Assembly (NCBI GenBank): GCA_020638975.1
Contig: JACKHN010000013.1
Coordinates: forward strand, 120,859-184,858
DNA length: 64,000 nucleotides
Direction of reading: 5' to 3'
DNA from: Planctomycetaceae bacterium
GTDB lineage: Bacteria; Planctomycetota; Planctomycetia; Pirellulales; Pirellulaceae
Below, in pieces: positions 54,191-62,461 of the stretch. The notes under the pieces were generated by a model. It was not told the DNA's origin and did no database searches. It was given only the letters and a program-made list of their open reading frames with translations. Position 1 is the stretch's first letter, and every line of letters begins with the position of its first letter. Made by a program: the position numbers and the translations under genes.

Positions 54191-54757
54191 CTAGTTAAGA
54201 ATCTTTGCCAAGTCAGCGATCACCGAATCGACGGCGACGTCCGATGCCGAAGCAAAGGCGTGATTCGCTTTGACCTTGCCGCCTTCGGCCATGATGATCG
54301 TGACGGCGGCTTTGGCGTTCAAGCCGTAATTGCCTGGACCGTTCTCGACTTCATTGGGCACGACGAAAGGAACTTCCTTCGCCTTGCTGGAGGATGCCAA
54401 CTTCTGGGCTTCCTTCGAAGCGGCTGACTTGTCTTCGCCCATGACGTTCACGAACGCGCGCAGTTGCTTGCTGCTGTTCTCAGCGAGAGCTGCGTCCAGC
54501 TTCTGAACCAACTTCACAACTTGCTCGTCCGACGAGCGGGTGAACACCATCACTTGTGGGCGACCACCGTTCTTGCAGCGGTAGCACAGGTTAGCGCCGG
54601 TCTTGACGCCATCGTCTTCAGCACCCGCCAACTTGGTCACATAAAACGCATCGATCAAATCGCCGGCTTGAAGACCACTCTTGATCTCCTCAGCGGAAAC
54701 AACCGAGACGCTCGCAAACAATACCGTCAACATCGCGACATACTTCAGGCTTCTCAT
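54191..54757 (-). CDS. Exported thioredoxin-fold protein of unknown role
   Basis: A 188-residue protein with a signal peptide (about 1-22). The mature part starts with a D-L-I-D-A-F-Y-V-T-K segment, has L-C-Y-R-C-K-N-G-G-R-P-Q-V-M-V-F (a C-x-x-C pair next to a beta strand) and then alternating helices and strands, typical of a thioredoxin fold. AAGGAG precedes the ATG. It faces the thioredoxin-like lipoprotein tail to tail. Confidence 0.8.
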   Translation of the reverse strand: MRSLKYVAMLTVLFASVSVVSAEEIKSGLQAGDLIDAFYVTKLAGAEDDGVKTGANLCYRCKNGGRPQVMVFTRSSDEQVVKLVQKLDAALAENSSKQLRAFVNVMGEDKSAASKEAQKLASSSKAKEVPFVVPNEVENGPGNYGLNAKAAVTIIMAEGGKVKANHAFASASDVAVDSVIADLAKILN

Positions 54758-55056
54758 CGAACACTCCTTGAGACAAAATCGGGGGGAGGAAACTGTTGGA
54801 AGGAACCGCCTCTGAGTTGAATGCCAACTGGTCTAATCTTCACAGAGCGGTCATCACATGTGGGAGTCAGCGGCAACAGGAACCATTCCATGTTGACGTC
54901 CGACAGCCAATTAGTATCCATTCTTACAGTCGAGGCTTCAAGACGTCGGTATGCTATTTCACCGTTCTAGAGATCACGTGCTATCATTCTGGTTTATTAT
55001 CCAAATTTGAGAGACGACAAGTGTCAATCAATCACGATTTCCAAGGTTCCGAGAAA

Positions 55057-56889
55057 ATGTCGCGTCCGTCGGCCACTCGTATTAGCGTATTAATTCTCGT
55101 TTCCGTGTTTTCCCTCAGCCTGCCGCTGGCGGCAGCAGCGGCGAACGACGAGAAGTCCCCGCCCAAGCAATCGGTTGTACATCGCTCGCCTGTCGACTTG
55201 GTTCTGGGCGGCAATGGAAACTGGATCGCGACCGCAAACGAGACGTCGAACACGGTCTCGTTGATCGAGGCGAAGAGCGGAAATGTCCTCGACGAACTGA
55301 CTTGCGGCGAGCATCCGGCGAGCATCGTACGCTGTCTCGATGGCCAGCATCTGCTGGTCTCTTGCTCATACAGCGGCGAACTTGTGCTGATCGAAGTGCA
55401 GCAAGGCAGTCTGCGAAAGAAAGCGGTCATTCAAGTCGGCTTCGAGCCGGTGGGAATCGCCATCTCGCCGGATGGTCGACAAGCTTACGTTGGTTTGACC
55501 GCGTCGAGCGAGGTGGCAGAGATCGATCTCGCGAAGGCAGAACTCTTGCGGCGCATCGCCGTCGGCAAGTGGCCTCGCTACCTAACTGTCGCGCCCGACG
55601 GCACGCGACTCGCCGTTGGTTGCAGCGGCGAGAACAAGATCGTCGTTGTCGATATCAAGAGCGGCGAGCATTTGTATGAAGAGGGACTAATCGGCGGCAT
55701 CAATATCGGCCATATGCTGTGTTCCGCCGATGGTCAGTACGCGTATTTTCCGTGGATGGTGTATCGCAGCAATCCGATTAACCCGAGCAACATTCGGTTG
55801 GGGTGGGTATTGGCGAGTCGCATTGGCCGCGTGCGACTGGATGGTCCCGCGTATCGAGAAGCGATCTCGCTGGATGTGCCGCGTATGGCCGTTGCCGATC
55901 CGCATGGGATCGCGATGAGCAGCGACGAGCGACGGCTTGTCGTAACCGCATCGGGCACGCACGAGTTGCTCGTCTATCGACAACCCGATCTGCCGTTCGT
56001 CGGAGTCGGCGGTCCCGGAGATTTGATTGATCGAAGTTTACTTGCGGACAACGACTTGTTCTATCGAATTGATGTCGGCGGTCGACCGATGGGAATTGTG
56101 CTTGCGGCCGATGATCGAACTGCCTTCGTGGCAAATCATCTGAAAGGCTGTGTGCAAGAAGTCGACATCGAATCGCGAAAGCTGATTCGCGAGATTTCGT
56201 TGGGGTCCGCGCCGGAGTCTTCGTTAGCGCGGCGTGGCATGGAGATCTTTTATGACGGGCGAAGGAGCCTCGATCAGTGGTATAGCTGCCACAGTTGCCA
56301 TTACAACGGAGGCGTCAATTCCAAAGCGATGGACACAATGAACGACGGCAGCCAGCTCACGATGAAGACCGTCCTTCCGCTCTATCACGTACATGAAACA
56401 GGCCCTTGGACTTGGCATGGTTGGCAAACCGATTTGCACGACGCGATGAGCAAATCGTTTACCACGACGATGCAAGGTCGTGGCATCAGCGACGAGGATA
56501 CACGAGCCGTCATCGCCTATTTGAATTCGCTCGCGCCACCGCAGAGCCCGTTCCGCAACTCGGACGGTTCCTTCTCCGATGCGGCCCTTCGCGGAAAGCA
56601 AGTCTTCGAGAGTCGTCACGCTGCCTGTGCGAACTGCCATAGCGGCGAGTACTTCACGGATGGCAAGATTCACGATGTCGGACTCGGCTCGGACGAAGAT
56701 CGGTATGACGGATTCAACACGCCATCGCTGCGAGGAGTCTATCGAAAAGTTCGGTTCCTTCACGATGGACGGGCAAAGTCCCTGGAGGAAGTTCTGACCG
56801 ACGAGCACGCTCCGGAGAAGGTCGCCGGAGAGGCGTCGCTATCGTCGAGTCAGTTGAGCGACTTAGTTGAGTACCTGAAGAGCCTCTAG
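55057..56889 (+). CDS. Beta-propeller fused to di-haem cytochrome-c-peroxidase-like domain
   Basis: A 610-residue exported protein. Signal peptide (about 1-30), then a seven-bladed YncE-like propeller (about 45-390: N-T-V-S-L-I-E-A-K-S-G, V-G-I-A-I-S-P-D-G). The last ~200 residues have two haem-c sites, W-Y-S-C-H-S-C-H-Y and C-A-N-C-H-S-G-E, plus a late D-G-R-A-K-S-L-E-E-V segment, as in MauG/CCP-like proteins. It could oxidise a substrate held by the propeller. The longer frame adds 87 codons from the leader and is rejected. The gap 54758-55056 (299 bp) shows no gene. Confidence 0.87.
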   Translation: MSRPSATRISVLILVSVFSLSLPLAAAAANDEKSPPKQSVVHRSPVDLVLGGNGNWIATANETSNTVSLIEAKSGNVLDELTCGEHPASIVRCLDGQHLLVSCSYSGELVLIEVQQGSLRKKAVIQVGFEPVGIAISPDGRQAYVGLTASSEVAEIDLAKAELLRRIAVGKWPRYLTVAPDGTRLAVGCSGENKIVVVDIKSGEHLYEEGLIGGINIGHMLCSADGQYAYFPWMVYRSNPINPSNIRLGWVLASRIGRVRLDGPAYREAISLDVPRMAVADPHGIAMSSDERRLVVTASGTHELLVYRQPDLPFVGVGGPGDLIDRSLLADNDLFYRIDVGGRPMGIVLAADDRTAFVANHLKGCVQEVDIESRKLIREISLGSAPESSLARRGMEIFYDGRRSLDQWYSCHSCHYNGGVNSKAMDTMNDGSQLTMKTVLPLYHVHETGPWTWHGWQTDLHDAMSKSFTTTMQGRGISDEDTRAVIAYLNSLAPPQSPFRNSDGSFSDAALRGKQVFESRHAACANCHSGEYFTDGKIHDVGLGSDEDRYDGFNTPSLRGVYRKVRFLHDGRAKSLEEVLTDEHAPEKVAGEASLSSSQLSDLVEYLKSL

Positions 56890-56923
56890 GCTTAGGTAGC
56901 GGCAAAGTTTGCGATTCCCGAAA

Positions 56924-56999
56924 GTAGGACGGCCACTCTTGGCCGTCTTTTGTCGGGCAGGAGTGGCCGTATCTTGTCGGGCAGGAGTGCCCAACCTAC
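56924..56999. repeat. REP/BIME-like cluster, three units
   Basis: Left unit 56924-56947: GTAG then GACGGCCA-CTCT-TGGCCGTC. Right unit 56976-56999, inverted: GTAG then GTTGGGCA-CTCC-TGCCCGAC, with one G-T pair. Between them is a truncated copy of the right unit lacking its GTAG. It directly follows the di-haem gene. Confidence 0.75.
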
Positions 57000-57033
57000 G
57001 GTAATGTGTACCACTACCGAGCATCACAGCGCG

Positions 57034-57063
57034 TTGACCCGTCTTTGCATTCACTGTTATATT
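57034..57063 (+). promoter_or_regulatory. Candidate sigma-70-type promoter for cysK
   Basis: TTGACC (57034-57039), 18 bases, TATATT (57058-57063), about 85 bases before the cysK start. It is the best housekeeping-like promoter in the window. Confidence 0.55.
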
Positions 57064-57147
57064 CCGGCTTGAAATTGTTCAACACAGCCTACGTGCTTAA
57101 AGCATGGGCTTTTATCGAAGACTACTCACATCTTGAGAGGAAACGAA

Positions 57148-58107
57148 ATGTCTACGGCAACCAAGAGCGGAATCTACGAAGATATCACCCAGTGCATTGG
57201 CAATACACCGCTCGTCAAGTTGCGCCGCATCGTCGATGGCTGTGTCGGCACGGTCGTCGTCAAAGTCGAGAACATGAATCCGCTGTGGAGCGTTAAAGAC
57301 CGAATCGGTCGTGCCATGATTGATGCCGCCGAGCGGGATGGCAAGATCAACGAGAACACCGTCATCATCGAACCGACCAGCGGTAACACCGGGATTGGCT
57401 TGGCCTACGTGTGCGCGGCCCGAGGCTACAAACTGATGGTCACCATGCCGGAAAGCATGTCGCTCGAACGACGACGGATGTTGAAAGCGTTGGGTGCCGA
57501 ATTGGTGCTGACTCCGGCGGCGGAAGGTATGCCCGGCGCGGTACGCAAGGCCGAACAGATGGCAGCCGAGAATTCGAACTACTTCGTCCCACAACAATTC
57601 GAGAACCCGGCCAATCCTGAAGTCCATCGCCAAACAACTGCCGAGGAGATCTGGCGCGACACGGATGGCAAGGTCGACATCTTTATAGCCGGCGTTGGGA
57701 CTGGCGGAACGATCACGGGTGTTTCCGAAGTTTTGAAAGCGAAGAACCCAAAGATTCGCTCCATCGCGATCGAACCCGTGAACAGTCCTGTCATCACGCA
57801 ACGCAAAGCGGGCGAAGATCTGAAGCCTGGCAAACACACGATCCAGGGTATCGGCGCTGGCTTTATCCCTGGTGTGTTGAACGTCGACATCATTGACGAA
57901 GTCGTTCAAGTCAAAGACGAGGACGCTGCCGACACGGCTCGCAAGATGGCCAGCCGCGAAGGTTTGATGTGCGGCATCAGCAGCGGTGCTGCGGCTTGGG
58001 CTGCGATCGAAGTTGCTAAGCGTCCCGAGAACGCTGGCAAGTTGATCGTCGTCGTTCTGCCAGACATCGGCGAACGCTACTTGTCAACGGCGCTCTATCC
58101 CGAGTAA
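57148..58107 (+). CDS. cysK: Cysteine synthase A (O-acetylserine sulfhydrylase)
   Basis: A 319-residue PLP enzyme making cysteine from O-acetylserine and sulfide. The PLP Lys is K50 in M-N-P-L-W-S-V-K-D-R. E-P-T-S-G-N-T-G-I-G-L-A binds the substrate carboxylate and G-V-G-T-G-G-T-I-T-G the PLP phosphate. M-C-G-I-S-S-G-A-A near 270 completes the site. AGAGGA lies before the ATG; the longer frame adds five residues and is rejected. It is monocistronic between two REP-like clusters. Confidence 0.95.
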   Translation: MSTATKSGIYEDITQCIGNTPLVKLRRIVDGCVGTVVVKVENMNPLWSVKDRIGRAMIDAAERDGKINENTVIIEPTSGNTGIGLAYVCAARGYKLMVTMPESMSLERRRMLKALGAELVLTPAAEGMPGAVRKAEQMAAENSNYFVPQQFENPANPEVHRQTTAEEIWRDTDGKVDIFIAGVGTGGTITGVSEVLKAKNPKIRSIAIEPVNSPVITQRKAGEDLKPGKHTIQGIGAGFIPGVLNVDIIDEVVQVKDEDAADTARKMASREGLMCGISSGAAAWAAIEVAKRPENAGKLIVVVLPDIGERYLSTALYPE

Positions 58108-58174
58108 GCGTTTGTCGCTCCAAGACTTGTGGCGGTTTCCGAGGTTGTCTGCGCGCCAGCTGATCAACTTTTAT

Positions 58175-58228
58175 GTAGGGTCCGCTGTGCGGACCTCGCG
58201 GGTTCCTGGTCCGCACAGCGGACCCTAC
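58175..58228. repeat. REP/BIME-like inverted pair, GGTCCGC word
   Basis: Left unit 58175-58195: GTAG then GGTCCGC-TGT-GCGGACC. Right unit 58208-58228 is a perfect inverted copy. Spacer 12 bases. It sits just after cysK in a 297-bp gap that holds no gene. Confidence 0.85.
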
Positions 58229-58404
58229 GATTGAAATGACGAAGTTATTTTTTCTGGTGGCCAAAGAATCGATACCAGCCACACTGCGCTGGATTGAGGC
58301 ACGCACATCGAGTAACATATCAATCGACGTCAATGTGACAGCAGTGCTAGGCGAAGCTTCGTACCGGCAACTGCTCCCGCCTCGAATAAGAGCACACCGA
58401 TCTG

Positions 58405-60018
58405 ATGCGATCCTCTCCGCACATCGTGGTGATTGTTTGTTGCCTCCTGGGCATGACGTTGCCGGTCTATGCCGACAGCAGTCCTGAACTCGCCAACCAA
58501 GAGATCCACGAAATTGTTGATCACTTTATCGATCTGCGACTAAACGCGGTGGGCGTCGCACCGGCTCCGCAGGCCGACGAAGCCAATCTGTTGCGGCGGA
58601 CGATGCTTGATCTGGTGGGACGAATTCCGACGGCGGAGGAAGCCAAGCAGTTTATCGCTTCGACCGATGTGAACAAACGCGTCGCGATGGTCGACCGGTT
58701 GATCACGTCTCCCGGCTTTCCGCGGCATCACGCCAACGAGTTGAACGCGATGCTTATGCCAAGCGGTAGTGGTGATCTATTGAAGTACCTTCGCCCCGCA
58801 GCGGCCGACAATCGACCGTGGGATCAGGTGTTTCGCGAGTTGCTGGCCGCGGATGCGGAGTCGGGTGCCGACCAGTTTCTGAAATCGCGAGTGAAGGACC
58901 TTGATCGGCTCGCGAATGACACCAGCGTCATCTTCTTTGGCGTCAACGTCAGCTGTGCCCAGTGTCACGATCATCCCTTGGTCAGCGAGTGGACTCAGTC
59001 GCATTTCTTTGGCATGAAGTCGTTTTTCAACCGCACTTACGAGAACGGCGATTTCCTCGGCGAGCGAGACTATGGACTTGTTAAGTTTCAGACGACCGAC
59101 GGTGAAGAGAAAGTCGCTCCGTTGATGTTCCTGACGGGAACGGTCTTGGCCGAGCCGGATGCCGTCGAGCCCTCGGATGAAGAGAAGAAAGAGGAGAAGA
59201 ATCAACTCGAAGAGCTGAAGAAGAACAAACAGCCGCCGCCTGCCCCTTCGTTCAGCCGTCGTGCACAACTCGCCAGCGTCGCACTTGAAGAAGACGAAGA
59301 CATCTACTTCTCGCGTTCGATCGTGAATCGTGTTTGGTATCGACTGTTCGGTCGCGGTCTTGTCGCGCCGGTCGACCAGATGCATCCCGAGAATCCGGCG
59401 AGCCATCCCGAGTTACTGGATTGGCTGGCACGCGATTTGGTAAAACATGACTACGATCTTCGTCGTTTGATCCGTGGGCTGGTGCTGAGCGATGCCTATT
59501 CAAGATCCAGCCGTTGGGAAGGCGCAAGCGATCCGGCGCCAGATCTGTTTGCGGTGGCGACGATCCGCCCGCTGACACCTGCTCAGTACGCAACCTCCCT
59601 GCGACTGGCCAGCATGAGTCCAACTTGGTTCCCTGCCGATACGACGAGCGAAGACTTCGAGAAGCGAATCGAGCAGGTCGAGAACAGTGCAAGTGGCTTC
59701 GCTCGGATGATCGATCCTCCGAGCGAAGGCTTTCAGGTCAGTGTGACCGAGGCCCTGTTGTTCAACAACAACCAACGGATCTCGAGCGAGTTCCTACGCG
59801 ATGGCGGCGACTCGTTGGTTGGAATGCTGAAGTCCATCGAAGACCCAAATCAACTTGTGGATGTCGCGGTGTGGAACGTCTTCGCGCGACCGACGACGGT
59901 GGACGAAGCCGAAGTGCTAGGCGAGTACCTAAAACAGTACCAAGACAATCGCTTGATCGCGGCCCAACAATTGGTGTGGGCGTTACTGACCACGAACGAA
60001 GTCCGATTCAATTACTAA
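58405..60018 (+). CDS. DUF1549/DUF1553 protein, compact form
   Basis: A 537-residue exported paralogue of the protein at 49732. Signal peptide (about 1-24), DUF1549 with S-C-A-Q-C-H-D-H-P-L, an acidic Glu/Lys-rich segment (S-D-E-E-K-K-E-E-K-N-Q), then DUF1553 (N-R-V-W-Y-R-L-F-G-R-G and Q-M-H-P-E-N-P-A-S-H-P-E-L-L). It lacks the coiled coil and the PSCyt1 haem segment. It is followed 121 bp later by its DUF1501 partner, across a repeat copy. Confidence 0.9.
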   Translation: MRSSPHIVVIVCCLLGMTLPVYADSSPELANQEIHEIVDHFIDLRLNAVGVAPAPQADEANLLRRTMLDLVGRIPTAEEAKQFIASTDVNKRVAMVDRLITSPGFPRHHANELNAMLMPSGSGDLLKYLRPAAADNRPWDQVFRELLAADAESGADQFLKSRVKDLDRLANDTSVIFFGVNVSCAQCHDHPLVSEWTQSHFFGMKSFFNRTYENGDFLGERDYGLVKFQTTDGEEKVAPLMFLTGTVLAEPDAVEPSDEEKKEEKNQLEELKKNKQPPPAPSFSRRAQLASVALEEDEDIYFSRSIVNRVWYRLFGRGLVAPVDQMHPENPASHPELLDWLARDLVKHDYDLRRLIRGLVLSDAYSRSSRWEGASDPAPDLFAVATIRPLTPAQYATSLRLASMSPTWFPADTTSEDFEKRIEQVENSASGFARMIDPPSEGFQVSVTEALLFNNNQRISSEFLRDGGDSLVGMLKSIEDPNQLVDVAVWNVFARPTTVDEAEVLGEYLKQYQDNRLIAAQQLVWALLTTNEVRFNY

Positions 60019-60085
60019 GCGGCAGGGCCGCAGCCAATGCGAGCTATCGCTCGGCTGAACAGTACCCGCTCCCGTTGGTCGCTAG
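60019..60085. repeat. 67-bp dispersed palindromic repeat, copy 2 (inverted)
   Basis: Reverse complement of the element at 8595-8661, with mismatches mainly in the central 15 bases. It begins directly at the stop codon of the DUF1553 gene, within the operon spacer before the DUF1501 gene. Confidence 0.75.
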
Positions 60086-60139
60086 AATTCTGTTGAAAAG
60101 CATCACTTTCATTGATCACTGAAGTAGGTCTCGGGTCTC

Positions 60140-61420
60140 ATGAAACAAATCATCAACCGCCGATCCTTCCTTGGTAGCACTCTGGCTAGCACTGCGGTTC
60201 TCACGGCGGCGGATATGACCGTCTTGGACGCCTTACAAGCTCCCGCTGTCGCGGAGGAGTTGAAGCGGCAAGACAAGCGAGTGATCTTGTTTTGGTTGGC
60301 GGGTGGAGCAAGCCAGCTGGAAACTTGGGACCCCAAGCCCGGTCGCCCGACGGGCGGACCTTATCGAGCGATCCAGACGAACGTGCCTGGTATTCACATC
60401 TCGGAACTAATGCCCAAGATGTCGCAGCGGTTGCAGAACACCGCAATCATTCGTTCGCTGAACACAAAGATCGGCGACCACGGAGGCGGAGCCACGCTGA
60501 TGCATCTCGGTCGGCGTGATGAATCGGCACTTCAACTGCCGGATCTCGGCGCGATGATCGCTCGTGAGATGGGACAGATCGACAGTGCGGTGCCGGACTA
60601 TGTCGCGTTCTACACCGCAACCGAAGGTCGCAGCGGCGGGACGGGACAATCAGGATTTCTTGGCGCGAGATACGCGCCGATGTTTCTAACCACGGAATCG
60701 AAACCGGCTGACCTTTCGTTGCCGCCCGGCATCGAAGCCGTCGATCACCAGACTCGTGCCGACTTGCGAGAATTACTCAGCAACCGATTCGCGCAAGGCC
60801 GCAAGTCCAGTTCGCTGGGCAGCCACAACGAGGCGTATGCTCGCGTGCGAGGCTTGATGTCGAGCGAACAGTTGTTTGATATCTCTGGCGAGCCGCAAGC
60901 AATCCGCGATCTGTATGGGCCCACGCTCTTCGGCGAACAAACGCTAGTGGCTCGACGACTGATCGAAGCCGGTACGCCGTTCGTGAAGGTATCTCGAGCG
61001 TGGTGGGACAGCCATGGTCAGAACTTCGAGACACATTTGGAGTTGGTCACAGAACTCGATCACGTCATGTCGGGATTGTTGGACGATCTAGAGCAACGCG
61101 GATTGCTTGACAACACGCTCGTCATCACGATGTCCGAGTTTGGCCGCACTCCCAGCATCAATGCGAGTCTTGGCCGCGATCACTTCGCATCCGCGTGGAG
61201 CGTATCGCTGACCGGTTGCGGCATCAAAGGCGGTTCGGTGTATGGCAAGTCCGACGAAGATGGGCAAACGGTTGCCGACGGCGAAATTGGGGCGGCCGAA
61301 TTGTTCGCGACCATCTTCCATGCACTGGGCATCGACCACGAGAAGGAGTACTACGTCGGCGTCCGTCCCGTGCCGTTGACGGAGCCGGGCACTCACCCCT
61401 TGAAAGATGTCATCGCCTGA
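60140..61420 (+). CDS. DUF1501 protein
   Basis: A 426-residue partner of the compact PSCyt protein. Tat-like start N-R-R-S-F-L-G-S-T-L-A-S-T. Body: F-W-L-A-G-G-A-S-Q-L-E-T-W-D-P-K-P, I-R-S-L-N-T-K-I-G-D-H-G-G-G, F-G-R-T-P-S-I-N and L-G-R-D-H-F-A-S-A-W. It closely parallels the gene at 52131, which suggests that the two operons are duplicates. It is followed 11 bp later by a WD40 protein gene. Confidence 0.9.
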   Translation: MKQIINRRSFLGSTLASTAVLTAADMTVLDALQAPAVAEELKRQDKRVILFWLAGGASQLETWDPKPGRPTGGPYRAIQTNVPGIHISELMPKMSQRLQNTAIIRSLNTKIGDHGGGATLMHLGRRDESALQLPDLGAMIAREMGQIDSAVPDYVAFYTATEGRSGGTGQSGFLGARYAPMFLTTESKPADLSLPPGIEAVDHQTRADLRELLSNRFAQGRKSSSLGSHNEAYARVRGLMSSEQLFDISGEPQAIRDLYGPTLFGEQTLVARRLIEAGTPFVKVSRAWWDSHGQNFETHLELVTELDHVMSGLLDDLEQRGLLDNTLVITMSEFGRTPSINASLGRDHFASAWSVSLTGCGIKGGSVYGKSDEDGQTVADGEIGAAELFATIFHALGIDHEKEYYVGVRPVPLTEPGTHPLKDVIA

Positions 61421-61431
61421 GCGGTAGCCAA

Positions 61432-62439
61432 ATGATTGCAAACGACCCGAACAACCTGAAAGTCGTCAAGGAAGTCAATCGTCCTGGCATCTTGTTCGCC
61501 CTCGCGCAACAACCAGACTCCAGCCGCTTGTTCGTCGGCGCGTCCGACTTCAAGGTCCACGACTTCGATGTTATGGCCGACAAGCCGGAAGTCGTTGAAT
61601 ACTCTGGGCACGAGAGCTATGTCACCGGCGTCGTGCTGGCGGGAAAATTTCTTGTGTCGGGCGGATACGATGGGAGGTTGATCTGGTGGAACACGGAAAC
61701 CAAGCAAGCGATCCGATCCATCCACGCGCACACGCGTTGGATTAGAAGCGTCGCTGCCACGCCCGATGGAAAGTACGTGGTCAGTGTTGCCGACGACATG
61801 GTTTGTCGAATCTGGGATGCCAACAGCGGCGAGCTGGTTCGCGATTTATACGGTCACGATTCACGAACGCCGCATCATTTTCCGTCGATGCTCTATGCCT
61901 GTGCTGTGTCACCGAATGGTCGATACATCGCAACCGGCGATCGCGTCGGTAAAAACATCGTGTGGGACTTGGCGAATGGTCGGCAATTGGCCGTGCTGGA
62001 AACGCCGATCATGTACACCTGGGACCCGAAAGCCAGAATCCATTCGATTGGTGGTGTGCGATCGCTGGCATTTTCATCCGACTCACGGTTGCTGGCCGTT
62101 GGTGGCATGGGGCAAGTCGGCAATATCGATCATCTCGGCGGCTTGGCACGCGTCGAAGTATTCGATTGGCAGAAGGGCGAGCGGACGCACGAGTTTGCCG
62201 GCGACGAATACAACGGGCTCGTCGAGCGATTGGCTTTTGCTCCGCAAGACCAATGGTTGCTCGCAGCTGGCGGAGATAACGCGGGGTTTATCAAGTTCTT
62301 CGACCTTGCCGCCAGCAAGCTGATCAAGCAAGACAAGGCCCCGATGCACGTTCATGATCTCGTGCTGAACGACGACGGTAGCAAGATCTACGCTGCCGGT
62401 CATGGCAAAGCGGTTGTGTGGGAACTCGCCGGCGCGTAG
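61432..62439 (+). CDS. WD40-repeat protein
   Basis: A 335-residue soluble protein made of WD40 blades, with repeated G-H-E-S-Y-V-T-G-V-, H-T-R-W-I-R-S-V-A-A-T-P-D-G- and W-D-A-N-S-G-E-L-type units. No signal peptide is visible. The true start is the ATG 11 bp after the DUF1501 stop; the longer frame lies inside that gene. WD40 proteins of this kind often ride with PSCyt operons, sometimes as scaffolds; exact role unknown. Confidence 0.85.
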   Translation: MIANDPNNLKVVKEVNRPGILFALAQQPDSSRLFVGASDFKVHDFDVMADKPEVVEYSGHESYVTGVVLAGKFLVSGGYDGRLIWWNTETKQAIRSIHAHTRWIRSVAATPDGKYVVSVADDMVCRIWDANSGELVRDLYGHDSRTPHHFPSMLYACAVSPNGRYIATGDRVGKNIVWDLANGRQLAVLETPIMYTWDPKARIHSIGGVRSLAFSSDSRLLAVGGMGQVGNIDHLGGLARVEVFDWQKGERTHEFAGDEYNGLVERLAFAPQDQWLLAAGGDNAGFIKFFDLAASKLIKQDKAPMHVHDLVLNDDGSKIYAAGHGKAVVWELAGA

Positions 62440-62461
62440 TTCGATCAACGCTCGGCGAAGA

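Noticed and set aside
54796..55056. 87 extra codons before the propeller/cytochrome protein
   Set aside because: The downstream ATG is followed by a signal peptide; the extension is intergenic and unlike any domain.
61195..61431. 79 extra codons before the WD40 protein
   Set aside because: They lie out of frame inside the DUF1501 gene; the ATG 11 bp after its stop is the natural start.
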